Part shown: one piece after another, positions 9,232 to 17,704 of the stretch
How the letters are laid out: each line of letters starts with the position of its first letter
Position numbering within the stretch: the first letter of the stretch is position 1
Assembly (NCBI RefSeq): GCF_000383975.1
Contig: NZ_KB913017.1
Coordinates: 1,279,101-1,343,100, forward strand
From: Natronorubrum tibetense GA33
GTDB taxonomy: Archaea; Halobacteriota; Halobacteria; Halobacteriales; Natrialbaceae
Direction of reading: 5' to 3'
Length of the DNA: 64,000 nt
Position numbers and translations under genes: made by a program
Notes under the pieces: model-generated
Database searches by the model: none
What the model was told of the DNA's origin: nothing
Seen by the model: only the letters and a program-made list of their open reading frames with translations

Positions 9232-10338
9232 TTACTCCAGGAGTGCGTCGTCGCCGTGTCGTTCGCGAACCGATTCGAAGTACTCGAGCTGTCGTTGCAA
9301 CCGTCGTGGCATTCCCTCGTAAACGTGGGCGAAGATTTCTTCGGGGTCGGGCCGCGTAACGGCCTCTGCGGCGTCGATGGCGTCGGCCACGCCCGTCTGA
9401 ATCTCCGATTCGATCTCCTCGACGCGTTCGTCGTCGAGGATCCCCTCGTTCCGGAGGTACTTCTCGAGGCGCGGGATCGGATCCTTCTGTTTCCAGCGTT
9501 CGACCTCGTCGTCGTCGCGGTAGACGGACGGATCGTCGGCCGTGGTGTGGGCACCGAAGCGATACTGGACCGCCTCGATGAGCGTCGGCCGGAGTTCGCC
9601 CTCGCCCGGGTTTTTGGCCTTCTCGACGGCATCGCGGGTGACCTTGTAGACGGCCAGCGGATCCATCCCGTCGACCTGGACCCCTTCGAAGCCGTACGCT
9701 TCGGCCTTCTGCGCTAAGGTGTCGCTGGCCGTCTGGCGCTCTCGAGGAACCGAGATCGCCCACTGGTTGTTGTTACAGAAGAAGACGTTCGGCGTGTCGA
9801 AGACGCCGGCGAAGTTGAGCCCCTCGTGGAAGTCGCCCTCGCTCGTCGCGCCGTCGCCGAAGTAACAGAGGAAGGCCTTCTCCTCGCCCTTGAGCTTCGA
9901 GGCCCAGGCGGCCCCAGTCGCGTGAGGGATCTGGGTCGCAATGGGCACGGCGACCGTGAAGATGTTGGCGTCTGCAGGGATCTGGTTGCCCTGCTCGTGG
10001 CCCATCCAGTAGAGCAGCGTGCGTTTCAGGCTCATTCCGCGAACCAGCGCGGTGCCGTGCTCGCGGTAGCTGGGGAACACCCAGTCGTCCTCCGCGAGCG
10101 CGTAGGCGCTGCCGATCTGTGCGCCCTCCTGGCCCGACAGCGGCGGATACGTTCCCATCCGCCCCTGACGTTGAAGGCTCACCGCCCGCTCGTCGAAGTG
10201 GCGAATCAGCCGCATCTGTTCGTACATCTGGACGAGTTCATCGGCGCTCAGGTCGGGCACCTCGGCGCCCTCGAGGACCCGACCGCCCTCGTCGAGTATC
10301 TGTACTCTGTCCCGGGGGTTTCGCTGTAACGTACTCAC
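9232..10338 (-). CDS. 2-oxoacid dehydrogenase E1 component, alpha subunit
   Basis: A 368-residue thiamine-diphosphate enzyme that decarboxylates the 2-oxo acid and passes the acyl group to lipoyl-E2. The ThDP motif [10 protein letters not shown]...NNN is present, with the loop [11 protein letters not shown] and the phosphorylation-loop region [12 protein letters not shown]. The GTG at 10338 ([10 protein letters not shown]) was chosen as start because the TATA element at 10380-10388 places transcription start near 10357, downstream of an in-frame ATG at 10398. First gene of the complex operon. Haloarchaea oxidise pyruvate mainly through a ferredoxin enzyme, so this complex may act on branched-chain or other keto acids. 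Confidence 0.94.
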   Translation of the reverse strand: MSTLQRNPRDRVQILDEGGRVLEGAEVPDLSADELVQMYEQMRLIRHFDERAVSLQRQGRMGTYPPLSGQEGAQIGSAYALAEDDWVFPSYREHGTALVRGMSLKRTLLYWMGHEQGNQIPADANIFTVAVPIATQIPHATGAAWASKLKGEEKAFLCYFGDGATSEGDFHEGLNFAGVFDTPNVFFCNNNQWAISVPRERQTASDTLAQKAEAYGFEGVQVDGMDPLAVYKVTRDAVEKAKNPGEGELRPTLIEAVQYRFGAHTTADDPSVYRDDDEVERWKQKDPIPRLEKYLRNEGILDDERVEEIESEIQTGVADAIDAAEAVTRPDPEEIFAHVYEGMPRRLQRQLEYFESVRERHGDDALLE

Positions 10339-10379
10339 GGATAGACCCACCTGTACATAGACTAGGGAACTATCGCTCG

Positions 10380-10388
10380 GGATAAAGG
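10380..10388 (-). promoter_or_regulatory. TATA box of the 2-oxoacid dehydrogenase operon
   Basis: Minus-strand CCTTTATCC preceded by a GGGAAACT purine-rich element like a BRE. About 26 bp downstream falls near 10357, giving a leader of about 20 nt before the GTG at 10338. Confidence 0.55.
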
Positions 10389-10613
10389 AGTTTCCCAAAA
10401 AAGTTTACTATGAGAGAGATTCTTGCCAGCCACGCACAGGAATATCGGTTGCTCTCCGCCATATTCGAACGGGGTTGTTCAGATATGGATATTATGAATC
10501 ATTCGTCTAATTTTGGCTCGAGTGGAGAGCGAAGAGTGGACAAAGCAGGAGTTTGACGGGAAGCGATGCGTTGACAAGCGACACAGCGTTCACGACGAGG
10601 CGTTGTCTCTCGT

Positions 10614-11585
10614 TCAGAAGCCGGTTCGTTCGGTTTGTTGCACACTCGAGTCGCGGGCGTCGGCTCTCGCTTCCTCGACGCTCTTGCCCTCCCGAAGCAC
10701 GGCGTCGACGAACAGTTCGCCGGCCTTGTACGACGAGCGGACCATCGGGCCGCTGGCGCAGTACAAAAATTCCAGTTCGTCCTCGGCGACGCGACGCCAT
10801 GTCTCGTACTTGTCCGGGTGGTCGTAGCGTCGCACCTCGAGGTGATCCGTCGACGGCCGGAGATACTGACCCAGCGTCACGATGTCGACGCCGCGCTCGC
10901 GCAGGTCGGCCATCGTCTGGTAGACCTCGTGGTCGTACTCGCCGTGGCCGAGCATGATCGAGGTCTTGGTGTAGATGTCGGACTCGCGATCGACCTGCTC
11001 GAGCACCCCGAGACTCTGCTCGTAGCCCGCGCGCCGGTCCCGGACGGGAAACTGCAGGCGTTCGACGGTCTCGACGTTGTGGGCGATCACGTCCGGATCG
11101 GCGTCGATGATCTTCCGGACGAGCCGTTGCTCGCCCTGAAAGTCGGGTATAAGCACCTCGACGAGAATGCCCGGATGACGGTCCTTGATCTGCCGGATCG
11201 TCTCCGCGAAGTGGCCCGCGCCCTGATCGGGCAGGTCGTCCCGATCGACGCTCGTCAGGACGACGTAGTCCAGCCCGATTTCGGCGATCGCCTCCGCCAC
11301 GTTCGCGGGTTCGTCGGGATCCAGCGGCTCCATCCCGCCGGTCTCGACGTCACAGAAGTTACAGGCTCGAGAGCACCGATCCCCCATCAGCATGAACGTG
11401 GCCGTCCCGCCCGCGCTCTCACCGGTTCCCGCTCCGCCGGACCAACACTCGCCCAGATTCGGACAGTTGGCCTCCTCACAGACGGTGTGTAGGTTGCGTT
11501 CGCGCAGCGTCTCCCGGATGCCCGCGAACTCCCGGCCCGACGGCGGCCGCATCTTCAGCCAGTCGGGCTTGCGTGCGCTGCTCAT
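10614..11585 (-). CDS. lipA: Lipoyl synthase
   Basis: A 323-residue radical-SAM enzyme that inserts two sulfurs into octanoylated lipoyl domains. It shows the family cysteine set CEEANCPNLGEC (auxiliary cluster) and CSRACNFC (radical-SAM cluster), and the conserved DYVVLTSVDRDDLPDQGA and HNVETVERLQ blocks. The ATG at 11585 (MSSARKPDWLKMRPPSG) fits the family; the frame is open upstream without similarity. It is transcribed in the same direction as the dehydrogenase operon and ends 276 bp before the E1-alpha start, so the cofactor enzyme sits beside its likely client, E2. No octanoyltransferase is seen nearby. Confidence 0.96.
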   Translation of the reverse strand: MSSARKPDWLKMRPPSGREFAGIRETLRERNLHTVCEEANCPNLGECWSGGAGTGESAGGTATFMLMGDRCSRACNFCDVETGGMEPLDPDEPANVAEAIAEIGLDYVVLTSVDRDDLPDQGAGHFAETIRQIKDRHPGILVEVLIPDFQGEQRLVRKIIDADPDVIAHNVETVERLQFPVRDRRAGYEQSLGVLEQVDRESDIYTKTSIMLGHGEYDHEVYQTMADLRERGVDIVTLGQYLRPSTDHLEVRRYDHPDKYETWRRVAEDELEFLYCASGPMVRSSYKAGELFVDAVLREGKSVEEARADARDSSVQQTERTGF

Positions 11586-11762
11586 ACCCGTACGAAGGGG
11601 CCCTCGGTGAAAAACCGTGGTGGTTCCGGGGGTTGACATCCCCTGCCGCGCGACCTCGAGATCGCCCAGACCGTTCGAGTATCGCGTATGTCCGGGTTAC
11701 GTGAGTTTAGGGGCCTCGTACCCCCGATAGCGTTATGCGGGCGAGTGGAATACCCTCGAGCG

Positions 11763-12278
11763 ATGGCCTTCAGCACGACTCCCGACTGGTTTCACATCAG
11801 CGACGACGACGACGTCGTCTGGGAGAGCCGTCCGCACCCGATTACGATGGGCGCGGGGCTCCCGGTCGGGGTCGTCGTCGCGCTGCTCGGCCTCGTCCTC
11901 GCCGGCTGGACCGCGGGCGACGGCGCCGGGTTCCTGACGATCATGGGTGTCCTCGTCGCCCTCGGCGGCGCAGGGCTGGCGTTCGCACGCTACCTCGTCT
12001 GGACGAATACCCGCTACGTGATCACCACCTCCGAGCTGTACAAGAAGTACGGCGTGGTCTCGCGGGACGTCACCCAGTTTCGCCTCGACCGCGTCCAGAA
12101 CACCAGCCTCAGCCAGGGCGTGGTCGGCCGCGCACTCGGCTACGGCGACCTGACCGTCTACACCGCCGGCTCCGGCGACCCCGAACTCACCTTCGAGCGA
12201 GTCCCCAGCCCCGAGCGCGCCTCGAGTCTATTGAGCGACCAACTCGAGGAGACGTCGACCGACGAGTCGGTCGTCTGA
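11763..12278 (+). CDS. PH-domain membrane protein (bPH2/DUF304 type)
   Basis: A 171-residue protein. The ATG at 11763 is preferred over an upstream in-frame start at 11688 because the family begins with a short cytoplasmic segment. A WESRPHP motif is followed by two membrane spans (about 33-52 and 55-77), then a bacterial PH-like domain with TNTRYVITTSELYKKYGVVSRDVTQF and RVQNTSLSQGVVGRALGYGDLTVYTAG, the signature of the family. The role of these domains in archaea is not known. A short hairpin (12331-12348) follows the stop. Confidence 0.88.
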   Translation: MAFSTTPDWFHISDDDDVVWESRPHPITMGAGLPVGVVVALLGLVLAGWTAGDGAGFLTIMGVLVALGGAGLAFARYLVWTNTRYVITTSELYKKYGVVSRDVTQFRLDRVQNTSLSQGVVGRALGYGDLTVYTAGSGDPELTFERVPSPERASSLLSDQLEETSTDESVV

Positions 12279-12406
12279 ACTCCGACCGATCGACGGTATT
12301 CGGGAGCGGACGGAGGGCCACGAGCGCGGCCGTGCAAAAACCTGCACGTTGAATCGCATCTGATCGCGCACAAATGTTCGAAAGGGAGATATTCAAGCTG
12401 GCCAAA

Positions 12407-12418
12407 AGTTATATACAG
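12407..12418 (+). promoter_or_regulatory. TATA box of the small TM2-like gene
   Basis: AGTTATATACAG lies about 35-44 bp before the ATG at 12451. It is a good archaeal TATA element and would give a leader of about 10-15 nt. Confidence 0.6.
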
Positions 12419-12450
12419 CTATCATTAGTAGCTGAAACAGGTATTCACTA

Positions 12451-12741
12451 ATGGCAGAAGCAACTGCAGGAGCAACCACGAACGACAAAGAAATAAACGA
12501 AGTGCTCGCAGCACTCATTTCGTTCCTCATCCCGGGTGTCGGACAGATTTACAACGGACAAACCTCTCGCGGACTCGCCTTCCTCGGCATCTACTTCGCG
12601 TTCTGGGTGTTCACTGTAATTATGATGTTCCTCCTCATCGGATTCATCATTATGTTCATGGCACCGCTGATTCACATCGCTGCCGCCGCCGACGCCTACA
12701 TCCAGGCGGGGAAGATCAACGCCGGTGAAGTGAGGCTGTAA
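12451..12741 (+). CDS. Small TM2-like membrane protein
   Basis: A 96-residue protein with two to three hydrophobic spans. The motif FLIPGVGQIYNGQTSRGLAFLG resembles the TM2-type PGxGQ(I/L)Y.G motif seen in small bacterial and archaeal membrane proteins. The second half is a very hydrophobic stretch ending IHIAAAADAYIQAGK. It has its own promoter. Codon use is somewhat less GC-biased than in the neighbours. Its function is unknown. Confidence 0.8.
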   Translation: MAEATAGATTNDKEINEVLAALISFLIPGVGQIYNGQTSRGLAFLGIYFAFWVFTVIMMFLLIGFIIMFMAPLIHIAAAADAYIQAGKINAGEVRL

Positions 12742-12868
12742 GTCGGAAAGAGTGAACGGATCGGCGTTTTCTGCGCGGTTGAGAATTACACGAATAGCCG
12801 ATAGATGGAAATATTCTTCGAGTCAAATCACAAAGCCCATTAGATAAACCGACATCCAGGCCGACACA

Positions 12869-13468
12869 ATGACGCCACAACTGTCGACAGCCACCGACGG
12901 CGCGGTATCGCGCGGTTCGAGCGTCGCGGCGAGTGCGGGACTCGGAGTCTTGGCCGCCGCGATCGGCTACCTCGTGAGCTACGTGCTGATCGTCGACGAA
13001 GTCCGCGACGCCTTCGGCGGCGACGTCGCCGACTGGAAGGGCGTCGCCTGGTACTTCTACAACGCACACCTGGTCGACATCGAGACGACGGGTTCGTTCG
13101 GCGGGTTCGGCGGCTCGAGCACCGTCGATTTTATTGCTGAGTCCAGTGCGACGAGCGCAACGCTGCTGTACGTCGTCCCGCCGCTCGTCTTGCTCGGGAT
13201 GGGAGCCATGCTCGCCCGACAGTGGAACGTCGCCGATATCGGCGAGGCCGTCACCGTCGGCGCGCCGGTGACCATCGGCTACGCCGTCGTCGTGGGTCTC
13301 GGCGCGCTCGTCGCCGAGTCCAGCGCCGAGGGATCGTTCTTCGGCATCGAGGCGAGCGGCTCGGTCGCGCCGGAACTGCTGCCCGCGATCGTTCTCGGCG
13401 GCATCCTCTACCCGCTGGTGTTCGCCACCGCAGGGGCCGTGCTCGTGGCCGTTTTCGGCTCGCGGTAA
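12869..13468 (+). CDS. Multi-pass membrane protein of unknown function
   Basis: A 199-residue protein with about four to five hydrophobic spans (around 22-42, 90-110, 122-148, 170-195) and an extracytoplasmic loop with GSFGGFGGSSTVDF after the first. It resembles generic haloarchaeal integral membrane proteins; no catalytic motif is seen. It stands alone between the TM2-like gene and the helicase gene. Confidence 0.75.
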   Translation: MTPQLSTATDGAVSRGSSVAASAGLGVLAAAIGYLVSYVLIVDEVRDAFGGDVADWKGVAWYFYNAHLVDIETTGSFGGFGGSSTVDFIAESSATSATLLYVVPPLVLLGMGAMLARQWNVADIGEAVTVGAPVTIGYAVVVGLGALVAESSAEGSFFGIEASGSVAPELLPAIVLGGILYPLVFATAGAVLVAVFGSR

Positions 13469-13549
13469 GCGAAAACTCGAGTTCCGTCACTCCGCCGAAA
13501 CGCGCCTCGAAGGAAACGCCTTTGACCCGTCACTCCCCGTGTGAGGGTG

Positions 13550-15913
13550 ATGGAGGTCGCCGAGGTTCTTCCCGAATTCGCGGACGCTTTTGCCTTCGAG
13601 GAGTTCAACCGGATGCAACGCGAGGCACTGCCAGGGCTGCTCGAGTCCGACGAAAACGTGGTCGCGAGCGCGCCGACGGCCTCGGGCAAGACCGCGCTCG
13701 CGGAGCTGGCGATCTGTAAGGCGCTCGCCGACGGCGGGACCGCGCTGTTTATCGCCCCGCTGCGAGCGCTGACGAACGAGAAAGAAGACGACTGGGATCG
13801 CTTCGAAGAACTGGATTACTCGGTGTACGTCGTCACGGGTGAGCGGGATCTGAATCCCCGACGCGCGCGACGCGCGGACATCCTCGTGATGACGCCCGAG
13901 AAACTCGACTCGGCGACCCGCAAACACGACTCTCGACGCTACGACTTCGTCACCGACATCGACGTCTGCGTCATCGACGAGGTCCACCTGTTGGACGCCG
14001 ACCGCAGAGGGTCGGTGCTCGAGGTTACGATCTCTCGCCTCCGGCGACTCTGTGACCCCCGCATCGTCGCCCTCTCGGCCACGATGCCGAACGTCGACGA
14101 CGTGGCCGCGTGGCTCGACGCGCCCGACGAGACCACCTTCGAGTTCGACGAGAGCTATCGTCCCGTCGACCTCAAATCGGGCGTCAAGACCTACACGCAC
14201 GGTGACAACGCCTTCGCGGACAAGTACCGCCGTCTGTATCGTGCGATCGACCTCGCGGAGCCACACCTCCGGGAGGACGGCCAGTCGCTCGTCTTCGTCT
14301 CCTCCCGCCAGGACACCGTCCAGGCGGCCAAGAAGGCGCGAGACGAAATCGCCGAACGAGACATCCCGATGGGCGTTCGCGGCGAGTACGAGTTCCACAC
14401 CGATCTGAAGGAACGACTCGACGACGACACGCTCTATCACTCCGTCCTCGACGGCGTCGCCTTTCACCACGCCGGGCTCTCGAAGAACGACCGCGACCTC
14501 GTCGAAGAGTGGTTCAAAGAGGGACACATCGAACTCCTCTTCTCGACCTCGACGCTCGCGTGGGGCGTCAACCTCCCCGCGCGCTGCGTCGTGATCCGGG
14601 ATACGAAGATCCACGACCCCCTCGAGGGCGAGGTCGATATGAGTCCCCTCGATGTCCTCCAGATGCTCGGCCGCGCGGGCCGACCGGGCTACGACGACGT
14701 CGGCTACGGCTGGGTCGTCTGCGACGGCGCGGACGCGGACAAGTACCGACGGCTGCTTCGCGACGGCAAGGAGATCGAATCCCGCCTCGCGGAGACCTTA
14801 GAGACCCACCTCAACGCCGAGATCGCGATGGGGACGATCACCGATCTCGAGGACGTGATGGACTGGCTCGAGACGACCTTCTACTACGTCCGCGGCCAGT
14901 CAAAGCCCGAGGAATACGAGTTCCCGAACCTCCGCGGGCGCGTCCGGGACTGCCTCGAGCAGCTGGTCGAGCGCGGCTTCGTGGAGATGGACCCCGAGAC
15001 CCTCTCGATCGAGGCGACGCCGAGGGGCGTGCTGGCCTCGAAGTACTACCTGCGCCTTGCGACGGCCGTCACGTTCGCAGAGCTGTGCGACCGCGCCGGC
15101 GAGGACGGCGGAACACTCGAGGCCGACGACATCCTCGAGGCGGTCGCGACCGCCGAGGAGTTCGACTCGGTCTCGGCCCGCCAGTCCGAACGCGACGCGG
15201 TTGACGCGGTGCTCGTCGGCCGAGAGACGGGCGACCTCGAGGCAGGCCAGCGGAAGGTCCTCGCAATTCTCCGGGGGGCCGCGGACGGATCGACGCCCGC
15301 GGAGCTCTCGAGCGACGCGTGGGTGATCCGTCGCAACGCGACGCGACTCATCTCCGCGCTTGGGGCGTTTCTCGACCGTCTCGCGGGACCCCACGCGGCC
15401 AACCTCGCCCGCCGGGTCGAAGCCCGAATCGAGAACGGCGTCGCCGAAGACGCGGTCGGCCTGACCGCCATCGACGGCGTCGGACCGGGGCGAGCGAGCA
15501 AACTGGCCAAAGACGGGCTCTCGACGCCCGGCGACATCGTCGAGACTGGTATCGAGGGGCTCGTCGCTGCCGGCCTCTCGGAAGGGGTCGCAGAGCGCGT
15601 CTACGAGGGTTCCCAATCGCTCCCCGCAATCGAGATCGACTGGGGTGAGTTCCCCGAAACCGTCGCGACGGGCGAGAACGAGGTCTGTGAGGTAACGGTT
15701 CGGAACGTCGGCGAGCCTTCGCGGGCCGGCCTCCGGGTGACGGTAAATGAGGTGGAGATGACCGCCACGAGCACCTACCTGCGCGACGAGGACACCGTCC
15801 CCGTCGGCGTTTTCGGAGCCGACGCCGAGGACCTCGAGTACACCGTCAGTATCGTCTTTCCCGAGGAGCCACTCCTGCCGATCCGAGAGCAGCGGACCGT
15901 CGACGTCGTCTGA
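13550..15913 (+). CDS. Ski2/Hel308-like superfamily 2 helicase
   Basis: A 787-residue ATP-dependent nucleic-acid helicase. An in-frame GTG lies at 13541; the ATG at 13550 is chosen. Motifs in order: Q-like FNRMQREALP, motif I APTASGKT (about 41-48), Ia APLRALTNEK, Ib TPEKLDS, motif II DEVH, motif III SATMPN, motif IV VFVSSR, motif V TSTLAWGVNLPA and motif VI QMLGRAGRPGYD. A winged-helix/Sec63-like helical region follows, with a helix-hairpin-helix (AIDGVGPGRASKL) near 640 and a C-terminal beta-sandwich (about 700-787), as in Brr2/Sec63-type helicases. It could be a DNA-repair (Hel308-like) or RNA-processing (archaeal Ski2) enzyme. Monocistronic. Confidence 0.9.
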   Translation: MEVAEVLPEFADAFAFEEFNRMQREALPGLLESDENVVASAPTASGKTALAELAICKALADGGTALFIAPLRALTNEKEDDWDRFEELDYSVYVVTGERDLNPRRARRADILVMTPEKLDSATRKHDSRRYDFVTDIDVCVIDEVHLLDADRRGSVLEVTISRLRRLCDPRIVALSATMPNVDDVAAWLDAPDETTFEFDESYRPVDLKSGVKTYTHGDNAFADKYRRLYRAIDLAEPHLREDGQSLVFVSSRQDTVQAAKKARDEIAERDIPMGVRGEYEFHTDLKERLDDDTLYHSVLDGVAFHHAGLSKNDRDLVEEWFKEGHIELLFSTSTLAWGVNLPARCVVIRDTKIHDPLEGEVDMSPLDVLQMLGRAGRPGYDDVGYGWVVCDGADADKYRRLLRDGKEIESRLAETLETHLNAEIAMGTITDLEDVMDWLETTFYYVRGQSKPEEYEFPNLRGRVRDCLEQLVERGFVEMDPETLSIEATPRGVLASKYYLRLATAVTFAELCDRAGEDGGTLEADDILEAVATAEEFDSVSARQSERDAVDAVLVGRETGDLEAGQRKVLAILRGAADGSTPAELSSDAWVIRRNATRLISALGAFLDRLAGPHAANLARRVEARIENGVAEDAVGLTAIDGVGPGRASKLAKDGLSTPGDIVETGIEGLVAAGLSEGVAERVYEGSQSLPAIEIDWGEFPETVATGENEVCEVTVRNVGEPSRAGLRVTVNEVEMTATSTYLRDEDTVPVGVFGADAEDLEYTVSIVFPEEPLLPIREQRTVDVV

Positions 15914-16058
15914 GCGCGCGGCGGGCGACGACCACGCCCACGCCGGTAACTCGAGCGCGGTGGGTGACGCTCGCTGAAACGCGGGTTAGTCGCTCGCCCG
16001 ACCCGGCGGATACGGAAGGCCGATAGCTCTTTACAGTTCTGTTGACCAGTTGTGCTAT

Positions 16059-17588
16059 ATGCAACCGGACCGCTGGGTAGCGGAACGGGCGTCGATCGCT
16101 GATTGGTCGGTCGCTACGGTTCGGGAGACGCAGGCGACCGGGTGGGGAATCGACCGATCCGATGCGGTCGTTGCCGTTCTCGGAAACACGGGGCTGATAG
16201 CGACGCTCGTAATCGGAGTGCTCGTACTGCTCGCTGGTGGACTGATAGTCGTGATTCGATCCGGATCGGCGGCGTCGACTAACTCCAGCGCTGAGCCGGC
16301 GAACCAGACCGAGACGGAGGCGACGACAGCGACCGAGACGGCTGATCCGAAAGCCGAGTTCGAAGAACGAATCGGATCCCAGACACTCGATCGACTCGAG
16401 CCGATCGCACCGGAGGCGGTCGAGCGCGTCCGGACCCGTCGACCGGGCGACCGTGAGGAACGGACTGAAACGGTCGATCAGCTCGAACGCGAGTTGCGTC
16501 GAGGCGTCGAGGATGCGATTGTGAACGGCGACCTCGACCCGAGCCTGACCTCGCGATACGGAGAATCCTACGAAATCGTCAATCTCCCGAGCCGGTACCG
16601 CGAGGTTACACTGCCGCCGTCGAACGAGACGATACACATCACGGATCTCGAGAGCGTCGCAGGAGATGCCCTCGAGCACGAAGCGGGGGTTCGGACCGTC
16701 GAGAAAACCGTCTCGCCACTGTACGATCACTGTCGAGAGATCGAATCGTACGTCGAGCAACGGGAAGAGGCGTTTGCAACGCAGTATACGGCCCTCGAAC
16801 GGACGCTCGAGGATATCCGCGAGCTGACCGACAGGCTCGAGGGGTCGCTGGGCGAACGGATCTCCGAATTCGTCCTAGAGGGACGACACGGCGAAATCGA
16901 CGGCGTCGTCGAAATCGAACGGCAGCTCGAAGCAGCGACCCGATCACTGCACCGCTGTGCGTTCGACGAGGCAACACGGACGCTTCGCGACGCACGCCGA
17001 GAGAGCGACGAACTACTGCTCACCGTGGACTTTCTTGGCGGACTCGTCGGAACAATCGAGCACGGGAGCGCCCAAATCGAGATACCCGATGGCGTTTCGG
17101 TGGCGTTCATCACCGACCTCACGTCGGTCGTCGAACGCGCGTACGACGTCACTGTCGAACTCGAGGGTCGAACGATCATCGTTGACGACCATTCTGAGTC
17201 GGTGACGGGCAGTGACCGAACGGCTGATTCGACGGTGACATCGGTGTCGTCGGACGATAGCGCATCGCAGACTGGTCAGCAACGAGAGCGAATCGCGCCG
17301 GAATCGGTTGCCGACGAGCTCCTGTTCATCCTCCGGGAACTCGACAGCGTCGGCGATAGCGAGACTGTCGAATGCCAGACCGAACAGCTGCCGGAGACCG
17401 TCGCACGACCCGAGGTGCTCTCGGAGTTGGCGACGTTCTGTCGGCGACAGACGGATATCGTTGCGACGGTCGAGTTACAGGACGGCGCGCCGCCGGGATT
17501 TCTCGAGCTCGAGTTCGTCGACCAGTTCGGGGCAAGTAGCGGACTCAAAGCGCTTCGAGAGCGATTTACAGATCGGTACGGCGGCTGA
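16059..17588 (+). CDS. Membrane-anchored coiled-coil protein, first gene of the tubulin-like locus
   Basis: A 509-residue protein that I cannot assign to a family. The ATG at 16059 is preferred over a TTG at 16050. One strong membrane span lies at about 37-62, then a Ser/Thr/Glu linker. The body (about 95-320) is largely helical with heptad-like charged segments (CREIESYVEQREEAF, TLEDIRELTDRLEG). A smaller mixed alpha/beta part follows (about 320-380), then a spacer and a C-terminal domain (about 410-505). It is 116 bp upstream of the zinc-finger tubulin-like gene on the same strand. The layout resembles the other membrane-anchored helical proteins of the locus (at 19597 and 24399), so it probably tethers a cytoplasmic assembly to the membrane. 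Confidence 0.8.
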   Translation: MQPDRWVAERASIADWSVATVRETQATGWGIDRSDAVVAVLGNTGLIATLVIGVLVLLAGGLIVVIRSGSAASTNSSAEPANQTETEATTATETADPKAEFEERIGSQTLDRLEPIAPEAVERVRTRRPGDREERTETVDQLERELRRGVEDAIVNGDLDPSLTSRYGESYEIVNLPSRYREVTLPPSNETIHITDLESVAGDALEHEAGVRTVEKTVSPLYDHCREIESYVEQREEAFATQYTALERTLEDIRELTDRLEGSLGERISEFVLEGRHGEIDGVVEIERQLEAATRSLHRCAFDEATRTLRDARRESDELLLTVDFLGGLVGTIEHGSAQIEIPDGVSVAFITDLTSVVERAYDVTVELEGRTIIVDDHSESVTGSDRTADSTVTSVSSDDSASQTGQQRERIAPESVADELLFILRELDSVGDSETVECQTEQLPETVARPEVLSELATFCRRQTDIVATVELQDGAPPGFLELEFVDQFGASSGLKALRERFTDRYGG

Positions 17589-17704
17589 AAAGTAGGAAAA
17601 TCTACTGCCCCGAGAGCGGAGGATAATAACCGTACTGGCCGTTCTCCGGTATCCACCACACGTAATACTTTAGATAGTTCCGCCGTACGGGTAAGATATC
17701 CGGA

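Noticed and set aside
13487-14614. Minus-strand open frame of 375 codons opposite the helicase
   Set aside because: All helicase motifs are on the plus strand, and the minus frame has Arg/Val/Asp-rich shadow composition.
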